Shown here in pieces: positions 1 through 8,523 of a stretch of 64,000 nt of DNA. Position 1 is the stretch's first letter; each line of letters opens with the position of its first letter. Where the stretch lies: contig NZ_JACHWN010000002.1 in NCBI RefSeq assembly GCF_014191375.1, positions 744,001 to 808,000 of the forward strand, written 5' to 3'. The DNA comes from Mesorhizobium sp. RMAD-H1. GTDB taxonomy: Bacteria; Pseudomonadota; Alphaproteobacteria; Rhizobiales; Rhizobiaceae. The notes under the pieces are model-generated. The model saw only the letters and a program-made list of their open reading frames with translations, was not told the origin of the DNA and did not search any database. The translations under genes were made by a program, and so were the position numbers.

Positions 1-570
1 CCGGTCCTTCTCCCAGACGAAGGCATAATCGTTGAAGTCCTTGTCGGCGCCCCCCGGCACATCGACCAGCTTTTCATTGCCGCCCTTGCCGTTGACATAG
101 GTATTGAGCTGGACCTTCGAGGGGTCCTTGCCGAGAAACTCGAAATCGATCTCGTCCCAGGGCTGCTTCTGCGCCGGCCCGATATAGGTGAAGAAGCCGG
201 TATTGAACCCGGAGCCGGCCGCCGCCTTGATGCGCGCCTCGTATGTGCCATAGCTGAAGCGCGCCTTGGTCTGGATTTCGCCGCACACATGCTCGCGATC
301 CTTGGCCTGCCTGCGCTGATAGCCGAGGTTCAGTGCCCCGTCGGCCACCTTCACCTGATCCGCCGCCCAGGTGCAGTTCTGATGGTCGCCATTGGTCCAG
401 CCGTCGGAGACGTACCAGCGGCTCTTCTCGAGGCTCGAGAAATCTTCGACGAAGGATTTTCCGGTCTCCTGCGCCGATGAAGGCGCAACCGACACCATGC
501 CCGGAACAGCAGCAGCCAGGATGGCCAGAAGCGGACGAAGCGGCCGCGAAATCGGTCTTGAGATCGTCAT
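1..570 (-). CDS. exoK: ExoK-like endo-1,3-1,4-beta-glycanase (GH16), C-terminus cut by window edge
   Basis: Secreted glycoside hydrolase family 16 enzyme that would cleave nascent succinoglycan into lower-mass chains outside the cell. The first 190 codons are visible. They begin with a hydrophobic leader (about residues 1-32, ending near SSAQE), followed by the GH16 beta-jelly-roll with a typical WTNGDHQNCTW segment. The catalytic signature EIDFEFLG lies at about residues 140-147, where the two Glu are nucleophile and acid/base and the Asp is the helper. ATG at 568-570 starts the leader directly. The family is about 270 residues, so roughly 80 are missing to the left. Neighbouring exoV/exoU support the exo assignment over a generic GH16 lichenase. 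Confidence 0.88.
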   Translation of the reverse strand, partial: MTISRPISRPLRPLLAILAAAVPGMVSVAPSSAQETGKSFVEDFSSLEKSRWYVSDGWTNGDHQNCTWAADQVKVADGALNLGYQRRQAKDREHVCGEIQTKARFSYGTYEARIKAAAGSGFNTGFFTYIGPAQKQPWDEIDFEFLGKDPSKVQLNTYVNGKGGNEKLVDVPGGADKDFNDYAFVWEKDR

Positions 571-1057
571 AAGCGGTTCCTTTTTCGACAATGGATGGAA
601 AATGCGTCAGCCCCGGCTTGCGACGGGCAAGCCACGGGCGCGCGAAAACGCGGTGCCCGCGATTTCGTTCGACAGGATAAGGATCAAATCAGGCAGTCGG
701 GAAAAACATACCGGCGCCATGCCGCATACCGGCGCTGTGCCTGGCAGGCTGATCCGGGCGGATATATTCGCGTCCATCGTCATGGCGACCACACCTCTGT
801 TTTGGCTGAGCCCCCCAAAACAGCGCGTCAGACGAATTCAGGAATAGGATTGACGTCCTTTATTGCACTGCATCATTTTCATAGCTGTTGGCCCCCAGTG
901 TCAACCGGCAAAAAGTTGCTATGCCCGCCCCACATATTTCCCTTGAAAATCAACCGGTAACAGCCATAGCGCAATCAAGGGAATGTTGCCCGGTGTGGGA
1001 CTGAGCCCAATTCGCGCCATATTCGAAGACGCGCGAAGCCATTCCTGCCGGTTCACG
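571..1057. other. Intergenic region upstream of exoK
   Basis: This 487-bp gap separates the stop of the coiled-coil gene from the exoK start and should hold the exoK promoter. It contains a 9-bp inverted repeat (797-823). I see no convincing gene. Open frames on either strand here lack ribosome sites and have unbiased, Arg/Pro/Ala-rich translations. Confidence 0.5.
797..823. promoter_or_regulatory. Inverted repeat upstream of exoK (possible operator or terminator)
   Basis: CTGTTTTGG at 797-805 is the exact reverse complement of CCAAAACAG at 815-823, with a 9-nt C-rich spacer. It lies about 230 bp upstream of the exoK ATG and 235 bp past the stop of the preceding leftward gene. It lacks a flanking T tract, so a protein-binding site is at least as likely as a terminator. 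Confidence 0.35.
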
Positions 1058-1435
1058 TCAGGCAGAGGATTCGGATGCCGTCTCGGTTTGCCCGAGGCCG
1101 TTCTGGTCGGCGAAACCCGCCACCGTCTCGTCGAGCCCCTTGAGAAAGGTGATCTGCCTTTCCAGGAAGGCGATGCGTTGCGTAAAACTCTTCAGCGCCT
1201 GCGTGAATTCCTCGACTTTCGCCGAGATTCTTTCGTTTTCGCCTTCATTTTCGATTGTTTCCAGCGAAAACGCCGCATTCATCGAGACTTCGTCATAGCG
1301 GCGCTGGAAGCCTTCCCGCTCCCGCTCGATCTCGGCACGAATATCGTCGAGCGCCTGCCTCAGGCTGGCGAAACGGGAAACGTCCGTCCGACGGTCTCTG
1401 TTGGGGTTCCTCGTGCGGAAGCGAAACAACGCCAT
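1058..1435 (-). CDS. Small coiled-coil protein of unknown function
   Basis: 125-residue soluble, highly charged protein without signal peptide or membrane segment. The start MALFRFRTRNP is chosen because a GAGGGA ribosome site lies just before ATG 1433-1435; an earlier in-frame ATG at 1474 lacks one. Residues about 25-110 show heptad-like spacing of Leu/Ile/Phe with many Glu/Arg (for example IRAEIERERE and FLERQITFLKGL), predicting a long helical coiled coil. I do not recognise a family. It sits between exoK and exoV where the Sinorhizobium meliloti cluster has other exo genes, so a link to exopolysaccharide is only positional. Confidence 0.6.
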   Translation of the reverse strand: MALFRFRTRNPNRDRRTDVSRFASLRQALDDIRAEIEREREGFQRRYDEVSMNAAFSLETIENEGENERISAKVEEFTQALKSFTQRIAFLERQITFLKGLDETVAGFADQNGLGQTETASESSA

Positions 1436-1740
1436 TCCCTCGACCCTCTCGCTGAGTTGAAAAACCGTGGACACCGGGCAGCGATCGCCCGGCCTTCCGG
1501 CAGATCATGCGGACAATCCTTCGCGGCAAGCTTGTTTGCCCGAGCCCTTCCTGTCAAGCCGGAGAGCCGCCCCTCCTGTGTCCGTGGATTTTGCGCCGGC
1601 GATGGCACTTCGGAAGGTGCGGTGCACAATTTTTTGGAAATCCGCCATCTTTGCCTGTATTGTGGCGGAAGCTTCAGCCAAATCCCGTCCGGTCGATGCC
1701 GATCCGGTCCCTTCCCGATAAATCACGGCAGAGAGGATGC
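1436..1740. other. Divergent intergenic region before exoV
   Basis: 305 bp between the leftward coiled-coil gene and the rightward exoV, presumably carrying both promoters. I see no clear promoter hexamers or gene. An imperfect hairpin GGCAA-gcttgt-TTGCC lies near 1528-1543. Confidence 0.35.
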
Positions 1741-2697
1741 ATGCGCCCGTTTCATTGGCAGTCCAATCACGGAAACTTCGGAGACGACCTCAATCTCTGG
1801 CTCTGGGATTTCCTGCTTCCCGGCTTCCGCGACGGCAATGACGATGTCCTCCTGGTCGGCGCCGGCACGGTGCTCAATGCGACGTTGCTGCCGAAGAATA
1901 TCAGGAAGCTGGTGATCGGAAGCGGCTATGGCTACGGGACCGTGCCGCAGATTTCCGACCGCAGCGAATGGGATATTCACGCCGTTCGCGGGCCGAGAAC
2001 CGCCGCCAAGCTGGGGCTCGATGCCAGGCTGGGCATCATCGATCCCGCCGTCATGGTGACCGACATGCCCGAATTTCGCAGCCTGCCGAAAAAGCACAAG
2101 ACCATCTTCGTCCCGCATTGGGAATCGGCCATCGGCGGCATATGGGACAGCGTCTGCAAGACGGTCGGCCTCACCTATATCGACCCCTGCGGCGAGGCCA
2201 AATCCGTCATCCGGGACATCGCCCAATCCCGGCTCGTCATTGCCGAATCCATGCATGCCGCCATCCTTGCCGATGCGTTCCGCATTCCCTGGATCGCCGT
2301 CACCACCTCGGGCAATATCAACAGCTTCAAGTGGAACGATTGGGCAGATTCCGTCGGGACCACCTACAAGCCGCACCGCGTGCCGGTTTCCACCCGTGCC
2401 GAAGCCATCTTCAAGGGCGAGCGGTTCTGGGGCATCAATTACGAGAACCGCAGCCATCCCGTGACGAACGTCTTCGAGACGCGCTACGCCCCTGACGGCA
2501 CCGTGCTCACCGCCGGCCGGAAGCCACTGGATTTCTCACCCAGGAATATCGCCAAGCAGCTTCTCGCCGCCCCATCCGCGCTGGCGCTGTGGCAGGCCAG
2601 CAGGGCCGAGCCGAATCTCAGCCCCGACGGCCGGGTGAGCGCGTGCAAGGAGCGCTTTCTGGAAGCGCTCGAGGGCGTGCGGCGGCAGTATTTCTAG
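1741..2697 (+). CDS. exoV: ExoV-like polysaccharide pyruvyl transferase
   Basis: Adds the pyruvyl ketal to the terminal sugar of the succinoglycan side chain in the cytoplasm, using phosphoenolpyruvate. The 318-residue product fits the PF04230 polysaccharide pyruvyl transferase family: N-terminal MRPFHWQSNHGNFGDDLN (the NFGD pocket), then VGAGTVLN and VIGSGYGYG, and a late SRLVIAESMHAAILADAF motif typical of the family. ExoV of S. meliloti is of nearly the same size. The start at 1741 is preceded by AGAGAGG. It runs opposite to exoU, and the two stops are 3 bp apart, so the genes are convergent. In S. meliloti exoU and exoV run in the same direction. Confidence 0.85.
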   Translation: MRPFHWQSNHGNFGDDLNLWLWDFLLPGFRDGNDDVLLVGAGTVLNATLLPKNIRKLVIGSGYGYGTVPQISDRSEWDIHAVRGPRTAAKLGLDARLGIIDPAVMVTDMPEFRSLPKKHKTIFVPHWESAIGGIWDSVCKTVGLTYIDPCGEAKSVIRDIAQSRLVIAESMHAAILADAFRIPWIAVTTSGNINSFKWNDWADSVGTTYKPHRVPVSTRAEAIFKGERFWGINYENRSHPVTNVFETRYAPDGTVLTAGRKPLDFSPRNIAKQLLAAPSALALWQASRAEPNLSPDGRVSACKERFLEALEGVRRQYF

Positions 2698-2700
2698 CGC

Positions 2701-3747
2701 CTACTCCGCCGCTGGCCCGGAGAAGAGATAACGCAGCTCAGCAGGCGCCGGAACGGAGCCGGCTTTTTTCCCGCCCCGTTGCAGGAAGCCATCCAGCTTG
2801 TCGGCAAACACGCCATGCGCAATCGGCGCAATGGCGGACGGGTGCTTCAGGCAATGCCCCAGGGCACCGGATATCCCCTGCTGCGCCTTGGCGTCCAGAA
2901 ACTGCCGATGGTGGTATTTGCCGCTGATGTGGCGCTCGTGCCGGCGCACCGCCTTCAGGCCCTCTCCGGAAAGCACGCCGCTCGCAAGAAGCGCCCTGTC
3001 CGCCTCGGCGAGCTGCCAGAGATCCTCCGTCCGGTGGCGCCCGCTCAGCGAATCCGGCCGCACCACCGCGCCATAGCCGCAATTGTTGATGATCTGGAAC
3101 CGCGCGCCCACTGCCAGCGCCCTGGTATAGAGATCGTAATCCTCACCGAGCCTGAGCTTTTCATTGTAGCGCAGGCCGTGACGGTCGAGGAATTCGCGCC
3201 GCATCACGGGCTTCAGGAAGCCCAGTTCGCCGCGCTGCCTGTTGCGCCGGGAGATATTGCGCTCGACGAAAGTCGGCAGATCGAGCAACCGCGGCTCGGG
3301 GGAAAAGCGCTCGACGGACGACGCGTTGAAGCCGCCAAGCCGCCTCTGATCGACGAAGACGATATTGTCGGCCGCGAGATCCCACCCCTTCTCTGCCAGG
3401 AGATGGGTAAAACGGCCGGGAATGAAGAAATCGTCCGCATCGAGAATGCTGATCAGCGCGGCCGACGAGGAGGCGATTGCCTGGTTGCGTGCACGGGCCG
3501 GGCCCTGGTTGGCGTCGAAGCGGATGATGCGCAGCCGGCCGCTTCCGTCGTCAGCCGCCCGCGCCGCCTCGCTCGTCCCGTCCGCCGAAGCATCGTCGAC
3601 GACGATCACCTCCGTCACCTGCTCCTCGCGGAGTGCGGATGCTATGGCCGCGCCGATCGTATCGGCGGCATTCATCGCGGCGATGATGACGCAAACGCTG
3701 TCGTCCGATCCCTTCGCGATCGCTTTTCGCCCTGCCTGTGCCGTCAT
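2701..3747 (-). CDS. exoU: ExoU-like family 2 glucosyltransferase
   Basis: Cytoplasmic GT2 enzyme expected to add a side-chain glucose of the succinoglycan octasaccharide. 348 residues. The nucleotide-binding half begins at about residue 17 (VCVIIAAMNAADTI), followed by VIVVDDASADGT (about 48-58), NQGPARARNQA and the metal-binding DADD at 103-106. The second half contains the acceptor-side LRLGEDYDLYTRAL with the likely catalytic ED. No membrane segments are seen. It is downstream of exoX on the same strand with a 175-bp gap. Assignment to ExoU rather than ExoO/ExoM rests on the exoV-exoU-exoX-exoY order and on length. Confidence 0.8.
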   Translation of the reverse strand: MTAQAGRKAIAKGSDDSVCVIIAAMNAADTIGAAIASALREEQVTEVIVVDDASADGTSEAARAADDGSGRLRIIRFDANQGPARARNQAIASSSAALISILDADDFFIPGRFTHLLAEKGWDLAADNIVFVDQRRLGGFNASSVERFSPEPRLLDLPTFVERNISRRNRQRGELGFLKPVMRREFLDRHGLRYNEKLRLGEDYDLYTRALAVGARFQIINNCGYGAVVRPDSLSGRHRTEDLWQLAEADRALLASGVLSGEGLKAVRRHERHISGKYHHRQFLDAKAQQGISGALGHCLKHPSAIAPIAHGVFADKLDGFLQRGGKKAGSVPAPAELRYLFSGPAAE

Positions 3748-3922
3748 GGAAACCCTCGTCCTGGCCGGATCGCCCTACCCCCGGAATCCGGGGCCGGGCT
3801 TCCCTTCTCAGGCGCCGCCTTGTGCGCCGCAACAATGGCCTGCCGCAAAGACGCCGGCAGGCCGCCGGCCGCAAGGATACAGCTGTTTCCATCCCCCGCA
3901 AGGGGTGAAAAGGCCGGAGGGC

Positions 3923-4192
3923 TCAGGGCGCCTTGGTAGCGGAGGTGTTGAACGGCTGCGGCTTTTGCGTATTCGCCTCATCGCCCGGCAACAGTTTCGG
4001 CTTTGTGGCTTTCCTTGATTTCTCGCGCATGACGAGGAAAAGGACCGCACCGAAATAACCGATCTGGATCACCACGGCGCAAATCACGGTCTGGATCAGG
4101 GTCGTCCAGAAGGAATGCGTCAGCGTATAGGTCGTGACCGCGAAGGCGATCAGGACACCCACCATCCCAACAAGGAATTTCGGAAAACTCAT
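3923..4192 (-). CDS. exoX: ExoX-like exopolysaccharide production repressor
   Basis: Small inner-membrane protein that lowers succinoglycan output, in known systems by acting on ExoY after transcription; the exoX:exoY dosage sets the level. 89 residues with MSFPKFLVGMVGVLIAFAV forming a first membrane helix and VICAVVIQIGYFGAVLFLV a second (about 37-55), followed by a basic, polar tail. ATG 4190-4192 is the start because the family begins MSFPKF. Upstream in-frame residues are not membrane-like. It is divergent from exoY across a 788-bp AT-rich region. Confidence 0.85.
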   Translation of the reverse strand: MSFPKFLVGMVGVLIAFAVTTYTLTHSFWTTLIQTVICAVVIQIGYFGAVLFLVMREKSRKATKPKLLPGDEANTQKPQPFNTSATKAP

Positions 4193-4980
4193 ATCGCTCT
4201 GCCCCCATTCTCTACTCGAACCGGGGCCCTGCTGACTGCTGCATCTTCTGCCTCCCTCCACAGGCGCGTAAAGCACGCATGTGGAAACCCGAATTCGTTA
4301 TCATTGGCCCCGACCACATCATGAGCAGAAGGCTTTGAAATTGTATTAAACCAGCTTAGCCTGTGCAACATATAGTTTTAACCCGGCTTTTGCATCTCGG
4401 TTCCACGAGAAAAAATAAATTTGAACAGCTGTGAAGAAAACCCGCGGGCCAAGCGGCCATTCAACCTTGCCCATGCTTCACGCTGGGATGTACGGGAAAT
4501 CAAACCCTCAAGTCGACGCAGAGGTTGCTACAAGGGTTTCTTGCTGCAAGGAAAACGCCCGCATCCAAAATCTTAACGACAATGCTTTTATCAAGTTATT
4601 CCGACCAAATACACTGCATCGCAACATAAATACAAAAAAATGTTGCGTAGAAAATACATAGTATATCTTAATATATCTTGGTTAACGCATGATCATTATA
4701 TCAGGATTCTTCATTTAAAATTTCAAACACGCAATATTATGCAACATTACAATATTTTATCAGGGCGTTACATCGCTATTTGTAGGGTGCAAAATATGCA
4801 GAAATGACAGAGACTTGGTCGTTGCCCCCTACTTATATATAGGATGATCCATAAAATTGCCCAATTATACCAACATCAAATTACCCGCAGATGTTTAAGC
4901 TGCGAACACAGCCTGTTGCATCGCACAAATTTCATGTTATCGTTTGCGCGACCATTCGTATCCGTCCATGGAGCAGCATC
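4193..4980. promoter_or_regulatory. Long AT-rich exoX-exoY divergent control region
   Basis: 788 bp without a credible gene, markedly richer in A+T than its neighbours. The heptamer GCAACAT occurs at 4365-4371, 4621-4627 and 4741-4747 and inverted (ATGTTGC) at 4640-4646. The second and third copies form a CGCAACAT...ATGTTGCG inverted repeat. This is the expected location of the promoters of exoX and of the exoYFQZ transcript, and of binding sites for exo regulators; no known regulator site could be assigned. A 76-codon open frame at 4431-4661 is judged non-coding. Confidence 0.55.
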
Positions 4981-5661
4981 ATGAAGCCTGCAACGAAGTT
5001 GGCCAGTTTCCCTTTTCTTCGATCGTCGGAAAAAACGGAAAAGCTCCCAGTCGGTGGGGTGTTGAAGCGATCTTTTGATCTGCTCGGCGCGGCTTTCGGC
5101 CTGGTTCTGCTGAGCCCGCTTTTTCTCCTGATCGCGCTTCTCGTCAAATTCTCTGACGGGGGGCGGATATTCTACGGCCATCGCCGCGTCGGCCGCGATG
5201 GAAATCCGTTCTACTGCTTGAAATTCCGCACCATGGTGGAGGACGGCGATGCCGTGCTGGCCGCCCATTTCGCCGCCAATCCCGAAGCGCGTGCGGAATG
5301 GATTGCCACGCGCAAACTCCAGAAGGACCCCCGCGTCACCCGCGTCGGCGCTGTCCTGCGCAAGCTGAGCCTCGACGAATTGCCGCAGCTCGTGAATGTG
5401 CTGCGGGGCGAGATGAGCCTCGTCGGCCCGCGTCCCGTCGTCACCGACGAGATCGAGCGCTATGGTCCCGCGGCCGTTTACTATTTCAGGTCCCGGCCCG
5501 GCCTGACCGGCGTCTGGCAGATCAGCGGCCGCAACGACGTATCCTACGACGACCGCATCGCTTTCGACCGGCATTATGTGGAGAATTGGTCCTTCCAGAA
5601 GGACATCGTCATCATCCTCAAGACCATTCCCGCCGTATGCGCATCGCGCGGATCCTATTGA
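4981..5661 (+). CDS. exoY: ExoY galactosyl-phosphate transferase (undecaprenyl-phosphate)
   Basis: Initiating enzyme of succinoglycan synthesis: transfers galactose-1-phosphate from UDP-galactose to undecaprenyl phosphate at the inner membrane. 226 residues, the same length as S. meliloti ExoY. Polar N-terminus, then KRSFDLLGAAFGLVLLSP with the re-entrant membrane helix (about 32-60), and the bacterial sugar transferase core: KFRTM, the LRKLSLDELPQLVNVLRGEMS block with the catalytic Asp-Glu pair, VGPRP and RPGLTGVWQISGR. ATG 4981 has GGAG upstream; an earlier in-frame start at 4891 would add a non-homologous tail. First gene of exoY-F-Q-Z. Confidence 0.92.
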   Translation: MKPATKLASFPFLRSSEKTEKLPVGGVLKRSFDLLGAAFGLVLLSPLFLLIALLVKFSDGGRIFYGHRRVGRDGNPFYCLKFRTMVEDGDAVLAAHFAANPEARAEWIATRKLQKDPRVTRVGAVLRKLSLDELPQLVNVLRGEMSLVGPRPVVTDEIERYGPAAVYYFRSRPGLTGVWQISGRNDVSYDDRIAFDRHYVENWSFQKDIVIILKTIPAVCASRGSY

Positions 5662-5909
5662 TTGAGCCGGATTCGCGGGCGGGCTGCGATGCCCTCCCCG
5701 ATATCGGCAAGACGATGGTCCTCGGCATCGGACGGAAGTGTGAAATATGAGGGAGCTCCAGGCGGGCTCTCTCGAACAGGTAGCAGCAGAAGACCGAAAT
5801 GGAATGGCAGACGCATAGCGGGGGGCACGCTATGGGGGCAGTGGCAGGTGTTTCAAGCGACAGCGCCACTGGAATTGCGGGAGCCGTCAGTCTTACAGGA
5901 GACCGTTTG

Positions 5910-7211
5910 TTGAAAATTGCCCCTATCGCCCCCCCGGACCGTGTCCGATCTGCAATGCTGAGCGATCCGGCCGAGATGCTGTCCCGCACATTCGGCTGGC
6001 TGCTCTTCCTGTTGGCCTTGCTGTTGACGACAAGTCCCGTCGGAGCGGCGGAATACAGGCTCGGCCCCATGGACAAGCTCTCTATCCGCGTCGTCGAATG
6101 GCAGACGGCGGAGGGCACGTTCCGCGAATGGCCGACCATCACCGGCGACTATACGGTCGGGCCGTCCGGCTCCCTCTCCCTGCCCTTCGCCGGCGAATTG
6201 CAGGCGGCCGGCAGGACCACGTCCGAGATCGCGACCGAGATCGCCAAGAACCTCCAGCAGAAATTCGGTCTGATCGACCGCCCCGAAGCCTCGGTGGAGA
6301 TTGCCGAATTCCGCCCCATCTTTGTATCAGGCGATGTGGAAACCCCCGGCAAATACCCCTACGACCCCGAATTGACGGTGCTGAAGGCCGTGAGCCTTGC
6401 CGGCGGCATGCGCCGTGCAGAATCGGGCCAGCGCTTTGAAAGGGATTTCCTCAATGCGCGCGGCAATTACGACGTTCTCGTTGCCGAGCGCAACCGGCTG
6501 CTCGCCAAGCGCGCCCGGTTGCAGGCGGAAGTGGCCAATGCCGAGGCCATCGAGATGCCGAAGGAGCTGGCGGATGTCCCGGACGCGCAGAAGCTGATCG
6601 ACGACGAGACGGCGATCATGCGGTCCAGGAGGCAGGCCCTCACCCTGCAGCTCAACGCGCTCGACGAGCTCAAGACGCTTTACCAGAACGAGATCACCTC
6701 GCTCGAAAAGAAGATGGTTGTCCAGAACCGCCAGAAGGATCTGATGAGCAAGGAGCTGGCCTCGATCGGCGGCCTTGCCGACAAGGGGCTCGTCGTCAAT
6801 TCACGCGTCATGACCCTGGAGACATCCGTCGCGGACATGCAGAGCAAGCTTCTCGACCTCGAGACCAATTCCCTGCGCGCCAAGCAGGAGATCAACAAGG
6901 CGACCCGCGACGCCACCGATCTGGATAACAGCCGGCAGGCCGAACTGGCCAACGAGATGCAGGCAACGCAGGCAGCGCTCGACGAGACCGATCTGAAGCT
7001 CTCTATGTACAAGAACCTGATGACGGAAGCGCTCGTCAACGCGCCGGAGGCAGGCGCCCTTGCCGCCCGTGACGGCGAGCGCCCGGTGATGGAATACAGC
7101 ATCGTCCGCAACAGCGGCGCGGGTGAAGCAAAGGAGTTTTCTGCCCAGGAGAACACACCGCTCATGCCGGGCGATCTGCTCAAGGTCACGATTTCCGATG
7201 CCCGTTCGTGA
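5910..7211 (+). CDS. exoF: ExoF-like outer-membrane polysaccharide export protein
   Basis: Periplasmic/outer-membrane export protein of the Wza/OPX type for succinoglycan. TTG 5910 is preferred because AGGAG lies 8 nt upstream, giving 433 residues. ATG 5955 (418 residues, closer to the 421 of S. meliloti ExoF) begins closer to the signal segment MLSDPAEMLSRTFGWLLF but has no ribosome site. After cleavage near GAAEY comes the Poly_export domain (YRLGPMDKLSIRV...LPFAGEL), then an SLBB domain (FVSGDVETPGKYPY). A long coiled coil follows at about residues 190-370, and a C-terminal ENTPLMPGDLLKV motif ends it. Downstream of exoY by 248 bp. Confidence 0.85.
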   Translation: MKIAPIAPPDRVRSAMLSDPAEMLSRTFGWLLFLLALLLTTSPVGAAEYRLGPMDKLSIRVVEWQTAEGTFREWPTITGDYTVGPSGSLSLPFAGELQAAGRTTSEIATEIAKNLQQKFGLIDRPEASVEIAEFRPIFVSGDVETPGKYPYDPELTVLKAVSLAGGMRRAESGQRFERDFLNARGNYDVLVAERNRLLAKRARLQAEVANAEAIEMPKELADVPDAQKLIDDETAIMRSRRQALTLQLNALDELKTLYQNEITSLEKKMVVQNRQKDLMSKELASIGGLADKGLVVNSRVMTLETSVADMQSKLLDLETNSLRAKQEINKATRDATDLDNSRQAELANEMQATQAALDETDLKLSMYKNLMTEALVNAPEAGALAARDGERPVMEYSIVRNSGAGEAKEFSAQENTPLMPGDLLKVTISDARS

Positions 7212-7254
7212 TCTCCGGCGTATCTGCTGAATTCATCCTGCTGGGTCGAACTCG

Positions 7255-8523
7255 ATGAGAATCGCGAAATCCATATTGGTTCGGCCCGGCGAGAACTCCT
7301 GGTATGGAACCTTCGCCGTCACCGTCTCGGTGTTCGTTTTCGCTTATTCGGCCCGCTTCGGCCAGGTTTCCATCCTGCTGTTCTATGCGGTGTGGCTGCC
7401 GCTCGTCCTGGTGGATTACCGCTATGTGATCGGCAATTACGCGCGGTTCTACTGGATACTGGCTTTCGCGCTCTTCGCCTGCCTCTCCTTCACATGGTCG
7501 GCCGCACCTGCCGTCACCCTGCGCGCCAGCATCCAGTATATGACCACCATCGTCTGCGCGCTGATCGCCTCGCGCACCATCGATACCAGGACATTCGCCA
7601 GCGGCATCAGCCTCGGTGTCGGCCTGGTCCTGCTCTATTCGCTCGCCTTCGGCCAGTATCATTATGATGCGCTCGACGGCTCCTACAGTTTCGTCGGCGC
7701 ATTCTCCTCCAAGAACCAGCTCGGCTTCTTCGCATCGCTCGGCCTCTATTTCGTCTTTGCCAGTTTCTTCGTGCTGCGCACCAGCTTGCTGTGGCGCTGC
7801 ATCGCGCTCCCGCTCGGCGTCCTGTCAGGCTATTGCATGGTGGCGTCCAGCTCGGCCACCTCGATCATCGCAACGCTCGCCACGTTCATGGTCGTCGTGA
7901 CGGTGGGTCTCGTCCTGAAATTCTCGCCGCGAAACCGCCGCGCCTTTTTCATCATCGGGCTTGTCATCGCGATCGCGATTGCAATCGTTGCGCTCAATGC
8001 CGGCGTCGTCGGCATGATCCTCGGCGCATTCGGCAAGGACACGACGCTGACCGGACGAACCTATCTCTGGGACCAGGGATTGCGCGCCGCCCATGAGGCG
8101 CCGATCCTCGGCGTCGGCTATTATGCCTACTGGGTGCAGGGCTTCTCCGAAGCAGAGCGCCTCTGGGACGAATTCTACATCGCCAGCCGCGGCGGCTTCC
8201 ATTTCCACAACACCTATATCGAGGTCCTCGTGGAACTCGGCTATGTCGGGCTCGTCCTGATAAGCCTCATCATGCTGCGCGTCCTCTTCGGCTATCTCAG
8301 GCGGCTCCTGACCGAAAGCTACACGCCCCAGGCGCACCTCATGTTCGGCATCGCAATCCTGCTGCTGATCCGCTCCTTCTTCGAGATCGATTTCATGACG
8401 CCCTACACCATAGGAGCATTCCTGCTCTATTATTCGGCCGGCCAGCTGGCGATACCGCAACGCGTCGCATCGCCGGCCCCACAGCCGCCCCGCCAGGCGG
8501 CTCATGCGGGAGCTGCGGCATGA
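7255..8523 (+). CDS. exoQ: ExoQ-like succinoglycan polymerase
   Basis: Polytopic inner-membrane protein of the O-antigen ligase/polymerase type that joins lipid-linked octasaccharides into high-mass succinoglycan. 422 residues with about 10-12 hydrophobic helices. The large loop has the family signature GRTYLWDQGLRAAHEAPILGVGYYAYW (about 265-290, broken here only for description), followed by GGFHFHNTYIEVLVELG, whose His is conserved in Wzy/WaaL proteins. The start at 7255 has only a weak ribosome site (GGGTCG), 43 bp after exoF. Its stop overlaps the exoZ start by 4 nt, showing translational coupling. Confidence 0.88.
   Translation: MRIAKSILVRPGENSWYGTFAVTVSVFVFAYSARFGQVSILLFYAVWLPLVLVDYRYVIGNYARFYWILAFALFACLSFTWSAAPAVTLRASIQYMTTIVCALIASRTIDTRTFASGISLGVGLVLLYSLAFGQYHYDALDGSYSFVGAFSSKNQLGFFASLGLYFVFASFFVLRTSLLWRCIALPLGVLSGYCMVASSSATSIIATLATFMVVVTVGLVLKFSPRNRRAFFIIGLVIAIAIAIVALNAGVVGMILGAFGKDTTLTGRTYLWDQGLRAAHEAPILGVGYYAYWVQGFSEAERLWDEFYIASRGGFHFHNTYIEVLVELGYVGLVLISLIMLRVLFGYLRRLLTESYTPQAHLMFGIAILLLIRSFFEIDFMTPYTIGAFLLYYSAGQLAIPQRVASPAPQPPRQAAHAGAAA

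Noticed and set aside
983-1915. 310-codon rightward frame overlapping the coiled-coil gene and exoV
   Set aside because: Antisense to a gene with clear heptads and out of frame with exoV; Arg/Ser/Pro-rich translation typical of shadows in GC-rich DNA.
4431-4661. 76-codon rightward frame in the exoX-exoY gap
   Set aside because: No ribosome site, composition unlike neighbours, lies in an AT-rich control region and its translation resembles no protein family.
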